From assembly GCA_018389105.1 (NCBI GenBank), contig JACATO010001662.1, positions 16,001 to 80,000 of the forward strand: a DNA stretch of 64,000 nucleotides, read 5' to 3'. Below the pieces are notes generated by a model. It saw nothing but the letters and a program-made list of their open reading frames with translations. It had not been told where the DNA came from and searched no databases. A program made the position numbers and the translations under genes. Below are positions 31,401 through 44,232 of this stretch, piece by piece (position 1 is the stretch's first letter; every line of letters starts with the position of its first letter). Origin of the DNA: Nautilus pompilius. Taxonomy: Eukaryota; Mollusca; Cephalopoda; Nautilida; Nautilidae.

Positions 31401-33309
31401 CAACCACCATACGGCTGGAACTTAAACATACCCGATATTATTTCGATTTAGTTAAAAGAAATCATAAATAGAGTAGTGATGTAATTGGTGGTAAGAAAGG
31501 TGAAGAAGAGCGGAATTCGCCGAACGAGGGCGCGTCACGTGCCACAAAAGGGGGGAGCCTCTTTTCTTTCGCTTCTTCTCGGCTCTAAACGGTGGAATCT
31601 ATCAATTTGTCCTCCAATGCCAACAGAAAATAGTTTGGATGATTTAATCGGCCAACTTAGCCTCCAATTTCCTGATTGGGATAGGAAAATAGAAGCGTGA
31701 AGACCTATGTGTTGTATGCGAAGATTGGAAGTTTTTCAAAATGTTCTCGCTTTGACTGCGCTTCACGGCCCAGAAAGAGATACCTTGGGTCTAGAAGTGG
31801 GGGCCAGCCTGGCGGAATTATGGGCGAATGTTGTTGGTGGAAGGGGTCTAACAGATGGGGACTAATTAAATCATCTCTCAGACGCGCCATGCCGATCTAG
31901 AATTCTTAACCCTCTTGTATCATCAGAAAAATCAAAACAATTTACAAAGATAAAGATGCAGGTGTGGCGACTTCTACGCCATCAGTAATCACTACCTTCT
32001 TTATGATGCTAAAACTACTTTTTCTAGGTATAATTTCCATCTGAAGCTCAACCAAAACTGTTAGTAACTTAAAAAAGGAACTGTAACAATAATGGATGCT
32101 ATAAAAAGTAAACTATATTTATCATTTCAAAATAAGGGTTCACAAACATATAACGTGTCCCCTGGTGTCTTAATTGTGACTCGTCTGTGCCCTGGAGGTA
32201 TTACTTATAAGTTAGAATACATTTTCTATAGCCACATTTTGAACGGTTACTGCTCCACTATTCCAAGTGGTGTTGTTTTTTTCATTATCTTTAAACCATC
32301 AAGAGCTTTTTTAGTCTTTTAAAACTAACAGCTGTTAATCGGAAGCTCCCATTTATATACTACTAAAGCCATTTAACTTGCGGCATACGAAATATAAAGA
32401 ATATCAGTAATTTAGGTTAAACGTTTCTAGGCAGTTGGTTAAAATCATATGGTTAAATATGGTAAGCTTTTGATTGTCGGTAGTTTGACTCGTTATCTAC
32501 ACTTCATCACAAAATTATGTTTTTAATAATTCTGGCTTTGCTTTTCAAAGTTGTCAGATAAAGTCCCCCTTTTCCCGGTTGATTCGAACCTGTGTTACAG
32601 TTGGTTTCTCCTCGGTTCTCTGCCAGAGGAGCGACTTAAGAATAACCTCGATAGTGGGTTCGTCTCAAAAGAAAGACTGCATTTCAAAAAATCCCCAGTT
32701 CTCCCTTTTTTTAAAACCCTTGTTTCTTCTCACCTGTCTTTAATACACGGAACTAGAATCTAGTTCTCAGTGACAACTTTTTAAAATTCATCACCTTGTT
32801 TTTTCCGAATATTGTAGACAGCCCACTTATGGCGATGTTGGTTTACGAGTCTGCACGTTTGAAGTAATTATCTCGTCACTAAGGTTGTAATTAATAAATA
32901 TATGCTGTTTATAAACAGAAAATAACTTTTGAAGCGTGATTTTTTACTTAAGAAATTCAGTTAGATATCATATTAAAGTAATTTTGATCAGTCACGTTTA
33001 CGAATGCTCGGCTAGTCCAGCTCTGCTCATTTCCGTGAAGAACCATGTCGCAGCCATTAACCCAAACAAAGCAGGGCGGCAAGAAAGTTATCGTTAACGA
33101 CGGAAGCCGTCCTTCCCGCACATTTACATGATACCCACAGCTTTTATAGCCCGTGTCACGTGACTGCTGCCTAGAGATGGTCTACTGCTAATTCTTTGTG
33201 CCAAGGATGACTGCAACAAGTGGGGGGATCCCTGGAAGAGGGGTCTCTTCTCCTTACTTTAAAGGATCAGCCTGGCTTTCTAAGGAGAGCTCAATAAGGT
33301 CAGACGAAA
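31401..33309. other. non-coding stretch
   Basis: No gene recognised. Frames of 60-76 codons show no motifs. The E-box palindrome GTCACGTGAC lies at about 33,155-33,164. Confidence 0.4.
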
Positions 33310-33575
33310 GGCTCAGCTCACAGGTGTGGCCGGTGAGACAGGTGTGGTGTTCGCGAAATACAGATTGATGCGCCATTGACGTACTGATAGGTGGGCTTAA
33401 TTGCCTGCCAATTCAAAGCGTGGAAACAGACAGGTAACAAAAGAGAGCGTACGAGCGATATCTGTCAGTTCGGACAGGTACAGGTTAGCGGTGCTACTGA
33501 CTACAGATGATAAAACAACAAAAAGGAGACATGACTCTTTAATAGTCACGACATTCAACCCCCTCTCTATTTCTG

Positions 33576-33608
<33 letters not shown>

Positions 33609-33710
33609 GCCCCCATATTCAAAACCGTTTTTATTATTTTAATAAGCGTTTTCTTTTTTAAAGTAGCAAAGATCTTATCACTGTTGATTGCAAAAGCTCA
33701 CCTGTCAATA
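33310..33710. promoter_or_regulatory. CAGGTG/CAGGTA E-box cluster, possible enhancer
   Basis: ACAGGTGTGG occurs twice within about 25 bp (near 33,319 and 33,339), followed by GACAGGTAAC, GACAGGTACAGGTTAG and TCACCTGTC. AGGTGTGG also fits T-box half-sites and TGTGG fits Runx. A (TAA)n run sits inside the interval. Motif reading only. Confidence 0.25.
33576..33606. repeat. (TAA)n trinucleotide microsatellite
   Basis: About ten TAA/AAT units. On the plus strand it gives an asparagine run in a non-gene frame. Confidence 0.95.
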
Positions 33711-34598
33711 TGTAGATGCTGGGGTGCTTTTTTCACTGTGCCACAAAAGATGGTGAAGTCTTTATTGGAAATTCCCGTGAGGGAGGCGACGGAGCTTTGA
33801 GCGGACGCTCTCTGGATCCACTGTCAGCGGCGAGACAAAGGAGCGAGAACCTTCGCTCTCTCTCTCTTCCAGCTGCAGGTAGCTCGCGACTTCGCAGGTG
33901 CGACAGAGCAGGCAGCATCATTCCCAGATAGCTGGACTCGTGCCAACTGGTTCCCTCCCAACTTCTCTATTTTATTTTTAAAAAACACAAACCCCATCAA
34001 AGACTTTCCCTCTTCACTTGTAAGATTAAGGCCATATATATATAGGAAACTCTGAAAAACATTGCAGGGACAGAAGAAGATTCTGTTCCGTCTGTCAGGT
34101 TAAATGCTAAAACAAACGGTGATTTCCTCTCGGAAGCTACGTAGCAGGTAAACGAACAACGGGATAACTTCCGGGTCCAGCTGCCCCGTCTTTGCCTCAC
34201 GAACGATTTGTATTTCCACTTCATGCAGCCTCCGCCTCGTATTTCACTGCTTACATTACCAACAATCTATGGCGCTCAGACGAGACGTATATAAATGAAA
34301 TTTGCATATCAAAATAATTACGTAAATCTTATTACGTTTACTCTGATTTTTTATTTTTTTTAACATCGGTAACAAAATAGATTTTTTCCCCAGAAAGAGA
34401 ATAATAAGCAGAGCGTTTTCCTTTGTTTCGCTTTCATCTCTTTTACTCCGCTGACGTAGCGAACGGGCGTGATGTGGCTTGGCCGGCTACATTGTCAGGA
34501 CCTATCTATATGTGAGAAAGACATCACTCAGCCGCTGGAGGCTGATCCGAACGTCGTTAGGTCGGAACAGACGCCAACCCTTCTGTTTTTATTTTCAG
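33711..34598. other. non-coding stretch upstream of an exon candidate
   Basis: Probably the 3' part of a plus-strand intron, if the exon at 34599 is real. 33,760-33,930 is CpG-rich with stop-poor frames on both strands and no domain. 33,960-34,450 is AT-rich. Confidence 0.35.
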
Positions 34599-34685
34599 GT
34601 GGATGAAGAACTCCTCGCGCCCTACCACTGGAACCGCGTGGAGTTCTTCTACAAGACACGCCCGGGTCCGGCTAAGTGTTTCTGA
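34599..34685 (+). CDS. candidate terminal coding exon, product unknown
   Basis: A textbook acceptor (CCCTTCTGTTTTTATTTTCAG, AG at 34597-34598) opens a frame of 28 codons in phase 0: VDEELLAPYHWNRVEFF, then YKTRPGPAKCF and TGA at 34683-34685. An AATAAA polyadenylation signal follows 58 bp later. The exon is GC-richer than its surroundings and its codons look used (GAG TTC TTC TAC AAG). Acceptor, frame, stop and signal in the right order make this the best exon candidate on the plus strand. The upstream exons could not be found and may lie outside the window. The protein ends in Lys-Cys-Phe, and I could not assign it to a family. Confidence 0.45.
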   Translation: MDEELLAPYHWNRVEFFYKTRPGPAKCF

Positions 34686-34770
34686 CGCAGGCCCATTGGA
34701 AACACCGCAACTTTTCTGCCCATGGGGACGAAAGACCAAAAACAATAAAGGCCTCTAATGTAATGAAAAG
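34686..34770 (+). other. putative 3' UTR of the preceding exon
   Basis: Follows the TGA directly. It contains AATAAA at 34744-34749 and a T/G-containing downstream stretch (CTAATGTAATG). The UTR would be only about 80 nt. Confidence 0.35.
34744..34749 (+). terminator. AATAAA polyadenylation signal
   Basis: Exact hexamer 58 bp after the stop of the terminal exon candidate. AATAAA is frequent in this AT-rich window, so position is what gives it weight. Confidence 0.35.
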
Positions 34771-36040
34771 GAGAAAATGCAAAGTGCTGCAGAAGCGCAA
34801 GTTAATATGATAAACGAAGGAAAGGCTCTATCTCAGCTGGAGACAGACAATTAGAACAAGAATGTGGTGGTCAATAACGAGTTTGAAGTGTTTGACATAT
34901 AGAAATTCTATCAAATTAGCGGAGGATTTGGCCAGAGTCTCTACGCCATCCAGCGAAAACTTATCACCGGGATTGGAGCCCCAAGCGGTTTAAAGGGACG
35001 GATGTTGGATCTCTAACAGGATCGAAATTAAACAAGAGACAACATAGGGATTGAAGTTATGTACTTAAAAAGAAAATAGTGTTAGAATTAGTGAGACAGA
35101 TTTTAAAAATTTATGTATTTTTGTAGACAGTTTCGTTGTAAATAAGTTTGAAGAATTTTCTTTATTTTGAAATATACGATTATTGTAATAGACAATCTGA
35201 TTTTGTTGTGCTTGCTCCTCTTGTTGTCTTTGTTGTATCCGGCGAACGTGAAATTCCCTTTTCTCGAATCTTTCGCCCTTCCGGGGTTTTGGTTTTACGA
35301 TCTAAACCTGACGCAACAGGTGAGAAAAAAAGGAGGGAATTGTCCGGCTCGCTTTGAATTTGCTCCTTTGTCGTTTGCTGTAATGATATACACCTGTATC
35401 CCAGTCCCCAACACGTTCGTGCCGATGCACATGTGTTAAAACGATACACCTGTTGATATGAAACCTGGAGAGAAATGAAGAATTCGTTAATTACTTTGTC
35501 GAATTAAGAAAGAGGCGAGCAGAATAGCGAGCAACGTTTGATATTCTATACCCCGTCGGACGTCTGCCAACACCATTAAGGTGATTGTATAACGACGGCA
35601 CTGACAGACTCCAGAAGTTGCGCTTGGACCGAGTCGACAGGTAGAGTTAGAGGACTAACAGGTAAAAACTTCAGCTGACGAGTAAAGTGATCAAAGAAGT
35701 CGATTAAAGCAGATTTTCGCTGAAGAATAAAAAGACTAACTACGCTTGAGTGTTTAACGACGCTTTACAATGTGCTTACAATTACTGTTTAAAGCGTAGA
35801 TATCCCGTACAGATGGAAATGCGCTGAAGTTATTCCATAAGTAATTGCCGTCGAACCAGCACAGGTGAGCTGTTTGGAATATCTGAGGCTGTTTTTTTTT
35901 GTTTGTTTGTTTGTTGCTACCAGTAACTCGCGATAGAATTCGCTGGAAACAAAAGAGACTGAGGATGGAGGCCAACCAACATGGCGTCCTTAGATTTCCT
36001 CCCAATTTAGCTGGGAGATAGTTTAAAATGTCGCGGAAGT
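34771..36040. other. non-coding stretch
   Basis: No gene recognised. Overlapping frames on both strands at 35,148-35,449 lack domains. CACCTG E-boxes occur near 35,391 and 35,446, and a (GTTT)n run near 35,898-35,913. Confidence 0.35.
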
Positions 36041-36345
36041 TGTGAAGTGTGAGATTTAATTTCTGGCTCGCTGACCCGGAATATATTAAATTGTTTCAAT
36101 TGGCTTGGAAACCATTTGAGAATCCGCGAGCTGCGTTCCAATTAAGAGAGCCAGCGAAACTTCGACACGGCATCCATCAGCCAGGTTAATCACGTGCAGA
36201 CCCCGACATTATCACTGTCATGGTTTGTTTCTGACGCGAATTAATCACGTAATGAATGAGCACGAGCAAACATCTCCTTTTATCTCGCCGCCGCATTAAT
36301 TGGCACTCACGTGTAATCACCGACCAATCTGTATCTATTGCTGCT
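36041..36345. promoter_or_regulatory. candidate conserved regulatory block
   Basis: Dense in homeodomain/E-box motifs: CCAATTAAG, GGTTAATCACGTGC, GAATTAATCACGTAATG, GCATTAATTGGC and ACTCACGTGTAATCACC. The pair TTAATCACGT occurs twice about 55 bp apart. No open frame and no repeat explains the texture. This is one of the strongest enhancer-like blocks here by eye. Confidence 0.35.
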
Positions 36346-38999
36346 GTCAGAACCACTGGAAGTTTTTGCTAGTTTTCCTTCTTCTAAACATCGTAGAAAT
36401 CGCTAAGCGGCATGTTGCTTAGGATCGGATTAGATAGGTAGCGATTAGTGGAGTGAGTCCATCTCAGGCGCCTGGACTCGGCGGCGAAACCACAATAATC
36501 GTAATTTTAAAATGAGATTTTAAAGGGGACCCAATTTTTTTTTTAACTTCCTGATTAGAGAGCTCTCGGAGAGTCTCTTAGTCTACTTTTCCAAACCCGG
36601 CCGCTAGGTAAGTAATTTAAAATCACTCAAGGCGAGGTTTTATTTTTTGCAATACAGGGAGATTCTGACATCTAATTCCAAATTCTTCAGTTGTGAACAT
36701 CTTCTAAGGTTACGGTGAAGGACACAAAACGAAAACAAAGTTTAAAACATTGTAATAAAAGGTGATGAACCGTAAGGAGATGTGGTGTAACTGAAAACGA
36801 CTGTTCTCTGGGGCGATAACTCAGTCTCGGGCGTTTTTCAAAGTTGCTGACACAGCTGACAAAGGAACAGAAAGGCAGAACCAAAGAACATTTTCTTGCT
36901 TAAACATTAATTTTAAATACTAGTTTTACGTAGAATCTACATGACATTAAATATGAAAGTAAATTCCAGGTAGTCTTTGGGTTCTTTAATGTAGTCATTA
37001 AAAGTAACGTGAAGATAAACTTTCCTCCAGAAGCTAGGATCAACTTTTGTCGTTAATGTCATGTAAAGTCCACCTCGCCACCACATTTAATACAAGGGTG
37101 GACCTTACTTTATATTTCCCGCTATATTCCGTGATTGTCGTACTTATTTCTGTAATGCGCTCGTCACAATCCGATAGTGAAATATTCGGCCACGATTCTT
37201 TTAATCTGCATTCTGTCTCTCTCTCAAAATAAGATGAGGCCGAGCGGTAACGGCGAATAGTCGCTGGTCAGCAGTGCCAGAACTGCTATTAATTCCAATA
37301 ATGAACTGAAGGTGGCGCTCGTGCGCTTCACCTCTTTTAGTGAAACAGAAAATCGTGGCTGTTGATTCATTTCGTTAGTGTAAAGATTGCAATTTGAAGT
37401 AGTTTTTATTTTTTTTTTTAAATCAGCCAATAAACAGAAAGCTATTTTAGTTCAGAGGAAAACTAACTTGTAAGGATTGTACATTTTCCGCATCATCTGT
37501 TGAAATCGGAAGGAAAAAAAAGAGATGGAAATGGTAAATATGTGGAAGAAAAAATTAGTTTGAGGTGAACTTTCAAAATTGCAATAGGATAAAAGTTCAT
37601 TGAACGTGTGGGAAAAGAAAGAAAAACTAGATTTTTTGTATGGAAGCGAGTGAGGGAGAAAATGTTTGATTTAATAAAGCCTATAAAAATTCAGTTAAAA
37701 TCTGAATACTTTGGGTAAATGTTCAAACTTTGTGGATTTATATTTTATTATTAAGATTGAATAACAACAAATGTAACCACTGTTTTAAGTTGGTTTCTCA
37801 GCCTTGTTACCAAGCAGGGAAAAAAATCTACTTTTATTTGTTCTTCGCTAGCGGGATCTACAAACGAAAACAACGGAAGATTATACTTCCGTGTGTTAGA
37901 TTGTGTTTTGTCCAATGAATTAGCAACAAACGCAAAAATCGCTATTATATGTGATTTTAGTTTGAAATTACTCGAACGGATCTTTGAAGAATGCGTTATT
38001 GGGTAAATCCAAGAACTTCCTTTGCGAAGAGAGAATCAAGTGAAGTACGTGTAAGTCAGTAAAACAACAAAAATGTCCGTTCAAAAATAAGGTGCATTTA
38101 TTGGGAGAGGTGGAATATCTACTTCTTTACTGTTTTTAAATGATGTTATATATATATTTTAATTCGTCTGCTTTAGTTAAGAGAGCAGAGTTATACTTCC
38201 GCGTCTTTCTCACAGACATCAGTCGCAAACTCGCGGTATCGTCATAGGTAGCAGCAGGGTGATCCGGCCCTGTAAGAACATGTAGAACAAACTGTATGAT
38301 CATACTGGTAGATATCGAGTTATTTTATAAATAAATACCTTAGAGGTTTGTTTCCCTTATCTTGGAAATATTGATCAGTAGCAAAACGAGCTTTTGCATT
38401 TTACGGTTCCTAAGGCATTTCTGATGTATCCCGCAGTTTCAAGACCGGCCATTGCGGAGACAAGGTACCTCTCTACACTGGTTCGTCGCCTTTCAAACTC
38501 CACTTTGGTAGAATTCTGAGATAAACTCTGCAGACTGCTTCCCCCATGACACCAAATTCAGCTCAGCCTGGGATATTTACCTAAGCAAAAAAACAAACAA
38601 CACAAAAGTGAATATAATTTTACAATTTTAATGTTACAAATCTTAAATCAAATGCGAAAACTATTTTCTGTTGTTTTTTTTTAGCTTTGAGATTATTTCT
38701 TCAGATTTCGCGATATCCAAGCCCCGAATCTTCGTAAGATGTCAACGGAATTCTGCGGTCTGCGCCGTTGTAAACCGTGTTGGAAATAATTGGATACATA
38801 TTTCCGTAACCGTTCAGTTGCCGTCGTCCTACGTTTTCAGGCTATTTAAAAATGGCGTCAGAAAGAGTGTTGGGTGGGTTAGAGAACCTAATCGTTGGGG
38901 TCTTCATAGCGGACCGACCCCCCCCCCCACTAATCACGCGTCTTTGAGAAGTATCGAAAGTTCGCGTTTCCTGGAATTGTTTTAGTTGTGGAATGAATT
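36346..38999. other. non-coding stretch
   Basis: A possible 49-nt exon at 36559-36607 (TTTTTTTTAACTTCCTGATTAG acceptor, CTAG/GTAAGTA donor, one open frame) is too short to judge. A 104-codon plus frame at 38671-38985 starts in a poly-T/acceptor-like tract and has no domain. A C-run lies near 38,920-38,929. The rest is AT-rich. Confidence 0.35.
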
Positions 39000-39370
39000 A
39001 ACATACAAAACGTATGCGAAGTAAACTGCCGGCACCCGAGAGTGCGGAGCCGGATCTCGCAGCAGCCAGACTCAGTATCGATGCCCGATGGATGGAGTAA
39101 CTCCCAGATCTGACGGTTTATCGAAAGAACCGTCGTCAGGCTGGCTGGTGGCAAGAACCGAAACAGCTCTTCTGCTTACGTCGGCTTTGTTTCCAGACTC
39201 GCTCGAGGCGCAGGAAATCTTTTCTGGCAGTAAAACAGCAAATATTGACAACGGTTCTCACCAGATGATTCCCAGAGAATTTCCCCATTGTGCCCGACGG
39301 TGATTCCGCACCGACGACCGAAGATTGGCTAACCCCGCGCCATCCGGCCCTCCTAATCAATCGCGAGCTT
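39000..39370. promoter_or_regulatory. CpG-rich non-repetitive block, possible regulatory element
   Basis: Local rise in GC and CpG with stop-poor frames on both strands (71-74 codons, overlapping, none with a domain). Contains ATTGGC (inverted CCAAT) near 39,325. A regulatory island is the likeliest reading. Confidence 0.22.
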
Positions 39371-42360
39371 AGTAACCTTCTGGTGATTGTACTACAGTTG
39401 TCTTATCAACAAAAAGGTGCTAATTGTGTAAACCGCCTGTATTTAGTAACAAACCACCGTCAGCGAATTGTGAGGAAAGTAGGGGGGTGCGCGCGAGTTC
39501 CCTATTCTATCACCTTTTACTCTAACAGAGCTTCCATCTCATTCTGAAACTTTTTCATGCATATTCACAATTATCATAAACTTTCATTCGTTTGTATACC
39601 AAAAATAAAAATACTTCAAAGCATCTGTTATAGCAGACTCGAACATACCTGTAAAGGAGTTTCTGTTATTTCCCCCCTTTTTTTTAAAGGTAAAATGTTA
39701 TTTTATTTTGGAAAACAGGCGAATTTCCCTTCTTCTTCGGCTCTAGTTGTCCGTTCTTTCTCCTGGTGGCGCCACTAGCACGAGACAGCGATCTGTGTAT
39801 AACTTTCCAGAAAATGTCTTGCAAATTCTACCTTTCAACGTCAGTAAATGTCACATAGATCTATTGAAAGAAAAGATTGGAGTTATTTCTGAGAATCAGT
39901 ACCGGTGTGCCTACCATTAGAACAGAAGTCATCTTCAGCTCGGTACACATCTGCTACCTTTTAGCTTCCATATTCAATCTCAAGTAAATATTATGTTAGT
40001 CCTTCATGGCGGTTATCAAAGACGAAATGGGATGATTTGATTCTTCAAATAGGTGTGCAGCCATTGTTTACGGTGTATGGTCCGGAACGATGTTCTTTGT
40101 TTACGCTAGTTAAAAGAATCCATTCAGCTACGCTCTGGCAACCACGAAGATAAGTAATACCTGCCTTTTGAAAAAGAAAGGTGATAGCGTTTTTTTTTTT
40201 TTGTTTTGTTTCTTCTGGAGCAGCTATTTACTGATAACTTTATATAAAAGCGAAAAAAAGCTTCGGGAGGAAAGATATTAACGAAGCTGTGTACCTTAAG
40301 TGTTAATTAACTAAATGTCACGTTTGATAAATTTAACATAAATAAAGAAGAATTCCAATGCACACTGACACAAGAATGTCAGACCAATAATGCCCACGTA
40401 GTTTCTGATAAAGCGGAGACGTGTCTGACATTTGACATGGATTTGAATATTCTCTGATAGAGCGAGACACGAGATAAATGTCATTCAGAGCAGTTTTGAT
40501 TTGTTTTATTTAGCTTTTGAAAGCGATTTATCCATAACTGAGGTAGCGTATTTAGGCCTTGGAATGTTAAAAGAGCAAGAACGCGAAAGCGTGAAGATAG
40601 AACGACGCCTTGTAGGATGCCCACAACCAATCCAACGTTGGTTTGCGAAAACGATGGCCGACCCGAAATAAACAGGTCAGGTTTTAACTTCCATTTATTA
40701 TTAAAATATGAAACGAAGCGCTGGACTGGCACCAGCATCCGATCTACCTGATGGTGAGTGTGCCCAGTCGTATACAACGGTGGGAGTGGCATACTTATAA
40801 CAGGCGAGAAGCTAAGAGAAAAACAAAAAGTATTAATTAGTATCTAACAAAAGGAATTTAACTTTCCACATCGAGTAAGTAAATAAATACCGCAATCACT
40901 TAAAGTTGCAAAGTTTCCGCGGTCATTATTACATTCTCACATATTTGTAATGGGACTATGAATAAAGAATACGCCTTTTGAATAATGAAACATACAACTG
41001 GCGAAGCTCATATGGTCCGTGAATATATAAAAAAAGAGTTTACCTGACTTCCTTTGAAGGCAACATTTCGTGTCACGAACTTATAGGCTCTACTCTCGAG
41101 AATAATTACAAAAGGTACAGTAATCTGGCCGTTATGGTTAGTAAATATTACTACATTTGTGTATAGTACAAACACAATGATTTTCATAGATTTGGGTTCT
41201 TCTCAGTGCGTTCAAATAAACGACAAAAGTCAGAAATTTCCAGTTCAAAAACAAATGTCAGGTTATGCAGCTGACTTCTTTCAGCGGCAGTAGGCGCTGA
41301 CAGGAAGACACACCTTGGCAGGTAAGCAGGGAGGAAATGGAAGAATGCGGACTTTTGAAGAAAATGCAGCCGGTAGCAATCGAAATATTGATAAAAAAAA
41401 GGGACCCCCCACATAAAATGGGATTATCGTGCACAAGCTACGGTTGGGTGAATAACAGAGAAAAGGTGTGTTTGCGGTGTCGGTCGGTAGGACTGCTCCC
41501 CCCTCCCATACAGACCGGAAGCACCGCTTGATCTACAAACAGTCTGTTCGTCATGGCGAGGAATGACATCAAAGGCAGTCGTAGCGAACTTTCTTGTTTA
41601 CACCGACAGATCAGAGAAGTGCCAACGCGATCTGAGTAACTAACGACGTAAAACGAGACGATACAGTGGCATCATTTCTACACCAGCCGGGTGTTCGAGC
41701 GGAGGGTTTCTCACACCCATCAGAGCCGGGATAGATGGCGGGCGTGTCGTCGTGGAGAATGGCGTCCGGTCTCGACTCGTCTGTGCCCCGAAGACTCTCT
41801 CTCTCTCTCTCCTCGAGCAGATCAGCTTTATCTGTTAAACTGGCTCTAGTGAATCCCGCTCACGTGTAGTCGACACACACACACACAAAATAAAACAAAC
41901 AACAACAATAGAGATGCCCATATGTCTCGGTTAAGAGCCGGAACATTTAAACTGTCATTTATATGGCTCTTGTCTGTTTGAATACTGTGCCGTATCTCAG
42001 CAACAACTGAGCTCAGTCGTTTAGACAGAATCCTTTCTGGAACGTGCTGGCAACTCCACTGCCATAAATCACCGTTTGCAATATATTCGAATCCGCTTTG
42101 TAACTTGCAATTTGATTAGGTGTATTTCTGGAGCGTCGCTGTGCATGAACCGCTTTGGTTGGCTGGAATCAAGCAATTCGCTTTTCCCTCGTTCTTCGCC
42201 TGTATTTGCTCTCTCCCCCCCATATTAATCATCCCGTTTACAAATCTAATGACTGATACACAAAACAGATGCGCTCTTTCCTCTTGAAGATTGCACAAAC
42301 ACGAGATCCATACGTAATAAACGAGATGTTTGTGACTCAGCCGACGTGAAGTAGAAATTA
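39371..42360. other. non-coding stretch
   Basis: No gene recognised. A CCTTGGCAG/GTAAGC donor-like site lies near 41,318 with a 37-nt open segment before it. A short CT run (41,791-41,811) and a CA run (41,873-41,886) are present. The 103-codon minus frame at 40481-40792 shows no domain. Confidence 0.35.
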
Positions 42361-42660
42361 ATAGTCGGTATAACAATGTGGCGTGGAATTTATCTCCAGG
42401 GCATCGGGAGGGTTTGTTATCTATTTGAGGCTACCATTAATTACACTCAATTGGCGCACGGTTATCAAACAGCAATTAACCAGATATGATATAAACGATC
42501 TAGAGGCGCTCTGAACAGTCTGTTTGATTATGAGTGCTACTGGAGCTAATTGATCATATTTTACATTGCAAGACACGTGTTTGGACTGTCGCTGTTCTGA
42601 AGCAGATAACAACGGGACTATTGTGGAAAACGTCACATTATTACGCGTGAAATAACGACG
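42361..42660. promoter_or_regulatory. candidate conserved regulatory block
   Basis: Packed homeodomain-type sites (CCATTAATTACAC, AGCAATTAACC, GAGCTAATTGATC) with GGTTATC and GATAT elements and a CACGTG (ACACGTGTT) in about 300 bp, no repeats and no coding. Resembles a developmental enhancer. Inference from motif density. Confidence 0.35.
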
Positions 42661-44080
42661 TCACCAGATCCGAGACACATTACCTTAATCGAAACCATTA
42701 AACGAGTTGGAATGCGGGGGCTGCTGAGTCTCGCCTCGTGTGGCGCTTGTCGGTGATGCTGGAACTAATCATAACCGAGCTTTTTATTTAAACAAAACTA
42801 CTTACATCACCATCAAGATTTTTTCTAATGCATTCTGTGGAAATTAAGGCAGCAAAGAGACCTGATTGATGCACTCCTAACTAAAATATCTTCTGATCAT
42901 CTGTCTTTAACGTTAATGAGATTCCAGTAGATTTAGACGATTCCCTGTTAAGAAAATTACAAAGAATACGTTATAGTTGTGCACAGTGCGTGCCGTGTGG
43001 CATTCGTCCCGGTTCTAACTGGTTACTCTCACTTCAAAGAGCTAGAAAACTGAAGACAGTGATCTCAGAGGTATAAATAAGATAATATATGATTGATTTT
43101 TGAAATAACTAATTTTTAATTTATTATTATTAAGTACAGCTTTGAAAACTTAGTAATAACTAGCAGTAATATATTTATATATATATATTTTTAAGTTTGT
43201 CGAGTCCATTGTGTCTTTAACGGGAGTATATTATACAATCAGCACTGAACTTAAATGTCGCGTCCTCTTTTCTGATTAACCCATCCCGTTCGCAGATCTA
43301 TGGCACTGGAGCGTGGGTCCCGGTCGAAGTGTTTTCGAGTTGCCACAGTCGTTGAATGAAATTTTACCATTTACTGCGGATTAAAAAAAAAAACGAACTT
43401 AATTAAAGCTCAAACGAAAATTCACCGAAACTTATTCGATATTTAATTTGCGGTACATTGATTGCAGGTTACCGAACATATGCCTCGCTAACTTATTACG
43501 CTGAATTATTTGAATAGAGATTTTAAAAATAAGGAATGGTCCCTGAGCACGGTAACTTAAATATAGATGAATGCAGTATGCGGACACCTAAAATACACGA
43601 AAGTAAGACAACCAAAAGTTTGCACATCAAGATGCGATCCATCAACGAGCTTCCTGAGCTTGTTAATGTGAGATGTGGCAAAAAAAAATTACTTGTCATT
43701 AACCTGCGAATGATATGAGATGAGCAACCCGAAACCAACTGCATATATATGACAACCAAGCGTCACGACGACGTATCGAAGCCACCAAATCGTCTTCCGT
43801 CATCTGTGATCGACCACCAACGGCGAAATTAGTGAAAAACCAGCCGGTAAGCTAGACTTATAAATAGGTGGCGGCGAGTTCTTGTCACAGATAACATCGC
43901 GATTTAATGTCTAAACAAAAGGGTTTTTTAGTGTGGCGATGTAGGAATGAATGACAGATGCACTGCTGCATAATGGAGACCAGCCACAAGAGAGGGAGCC
44001 TGGTAGTGTGGAGAAGCATCTCGGTGTATGGCCTGAATGTTCGTAGCATTTTGCTATTAGGCTGCATTCCGAATTTTGGC
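42661..44080. other. non-coding stretch
   Basis: Contains a second dispersed-repeat copy near 42,940-42,985 and an AT-run near 43,165-43,190. Overlapping frames at 43,523-43,759 lack domains. Confidence 0.35.
42940..42985 (+). repeat. dispersed repeat fragment (copy 2 of 4)
   Basis: Reads TCCCTGTTAAGAAAATTACA, then GAATACGTTATAGTTGTGCA. Same order of blocks as the copies near 30,568, 44,572 and 59,430. Confidence 0.4.
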
Positions 44081-44232
44081 CTCAATCAATCGTGTGAAAT
44101 TTATGTTTTTGTTCATTACATATACAGTGAGCCGATTAAATCAGCCATCGGTATCAGTCACAGTCTAATCGATTATACTTCAGGACAATATTGCAATCCA
44201 ATTAACACGGTTTTCAAATTGCTCCATGTATC
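44081..44232. promoter_or_regulatory. small candidate regulatory block
   Basis: AATCAATCG, GATTAAATCAGCC, CTAATCGATTAT and CCAATTAACAC in 150 bp, without repeats. Cut/Pbx/homeodomain-like texture. Confidence 0.25.

Noticed and set aside
32570-32600. tRNA B-box (GGTTGATTCGAACC)
   Set aside because: No cloverleaf could be drawn around it.
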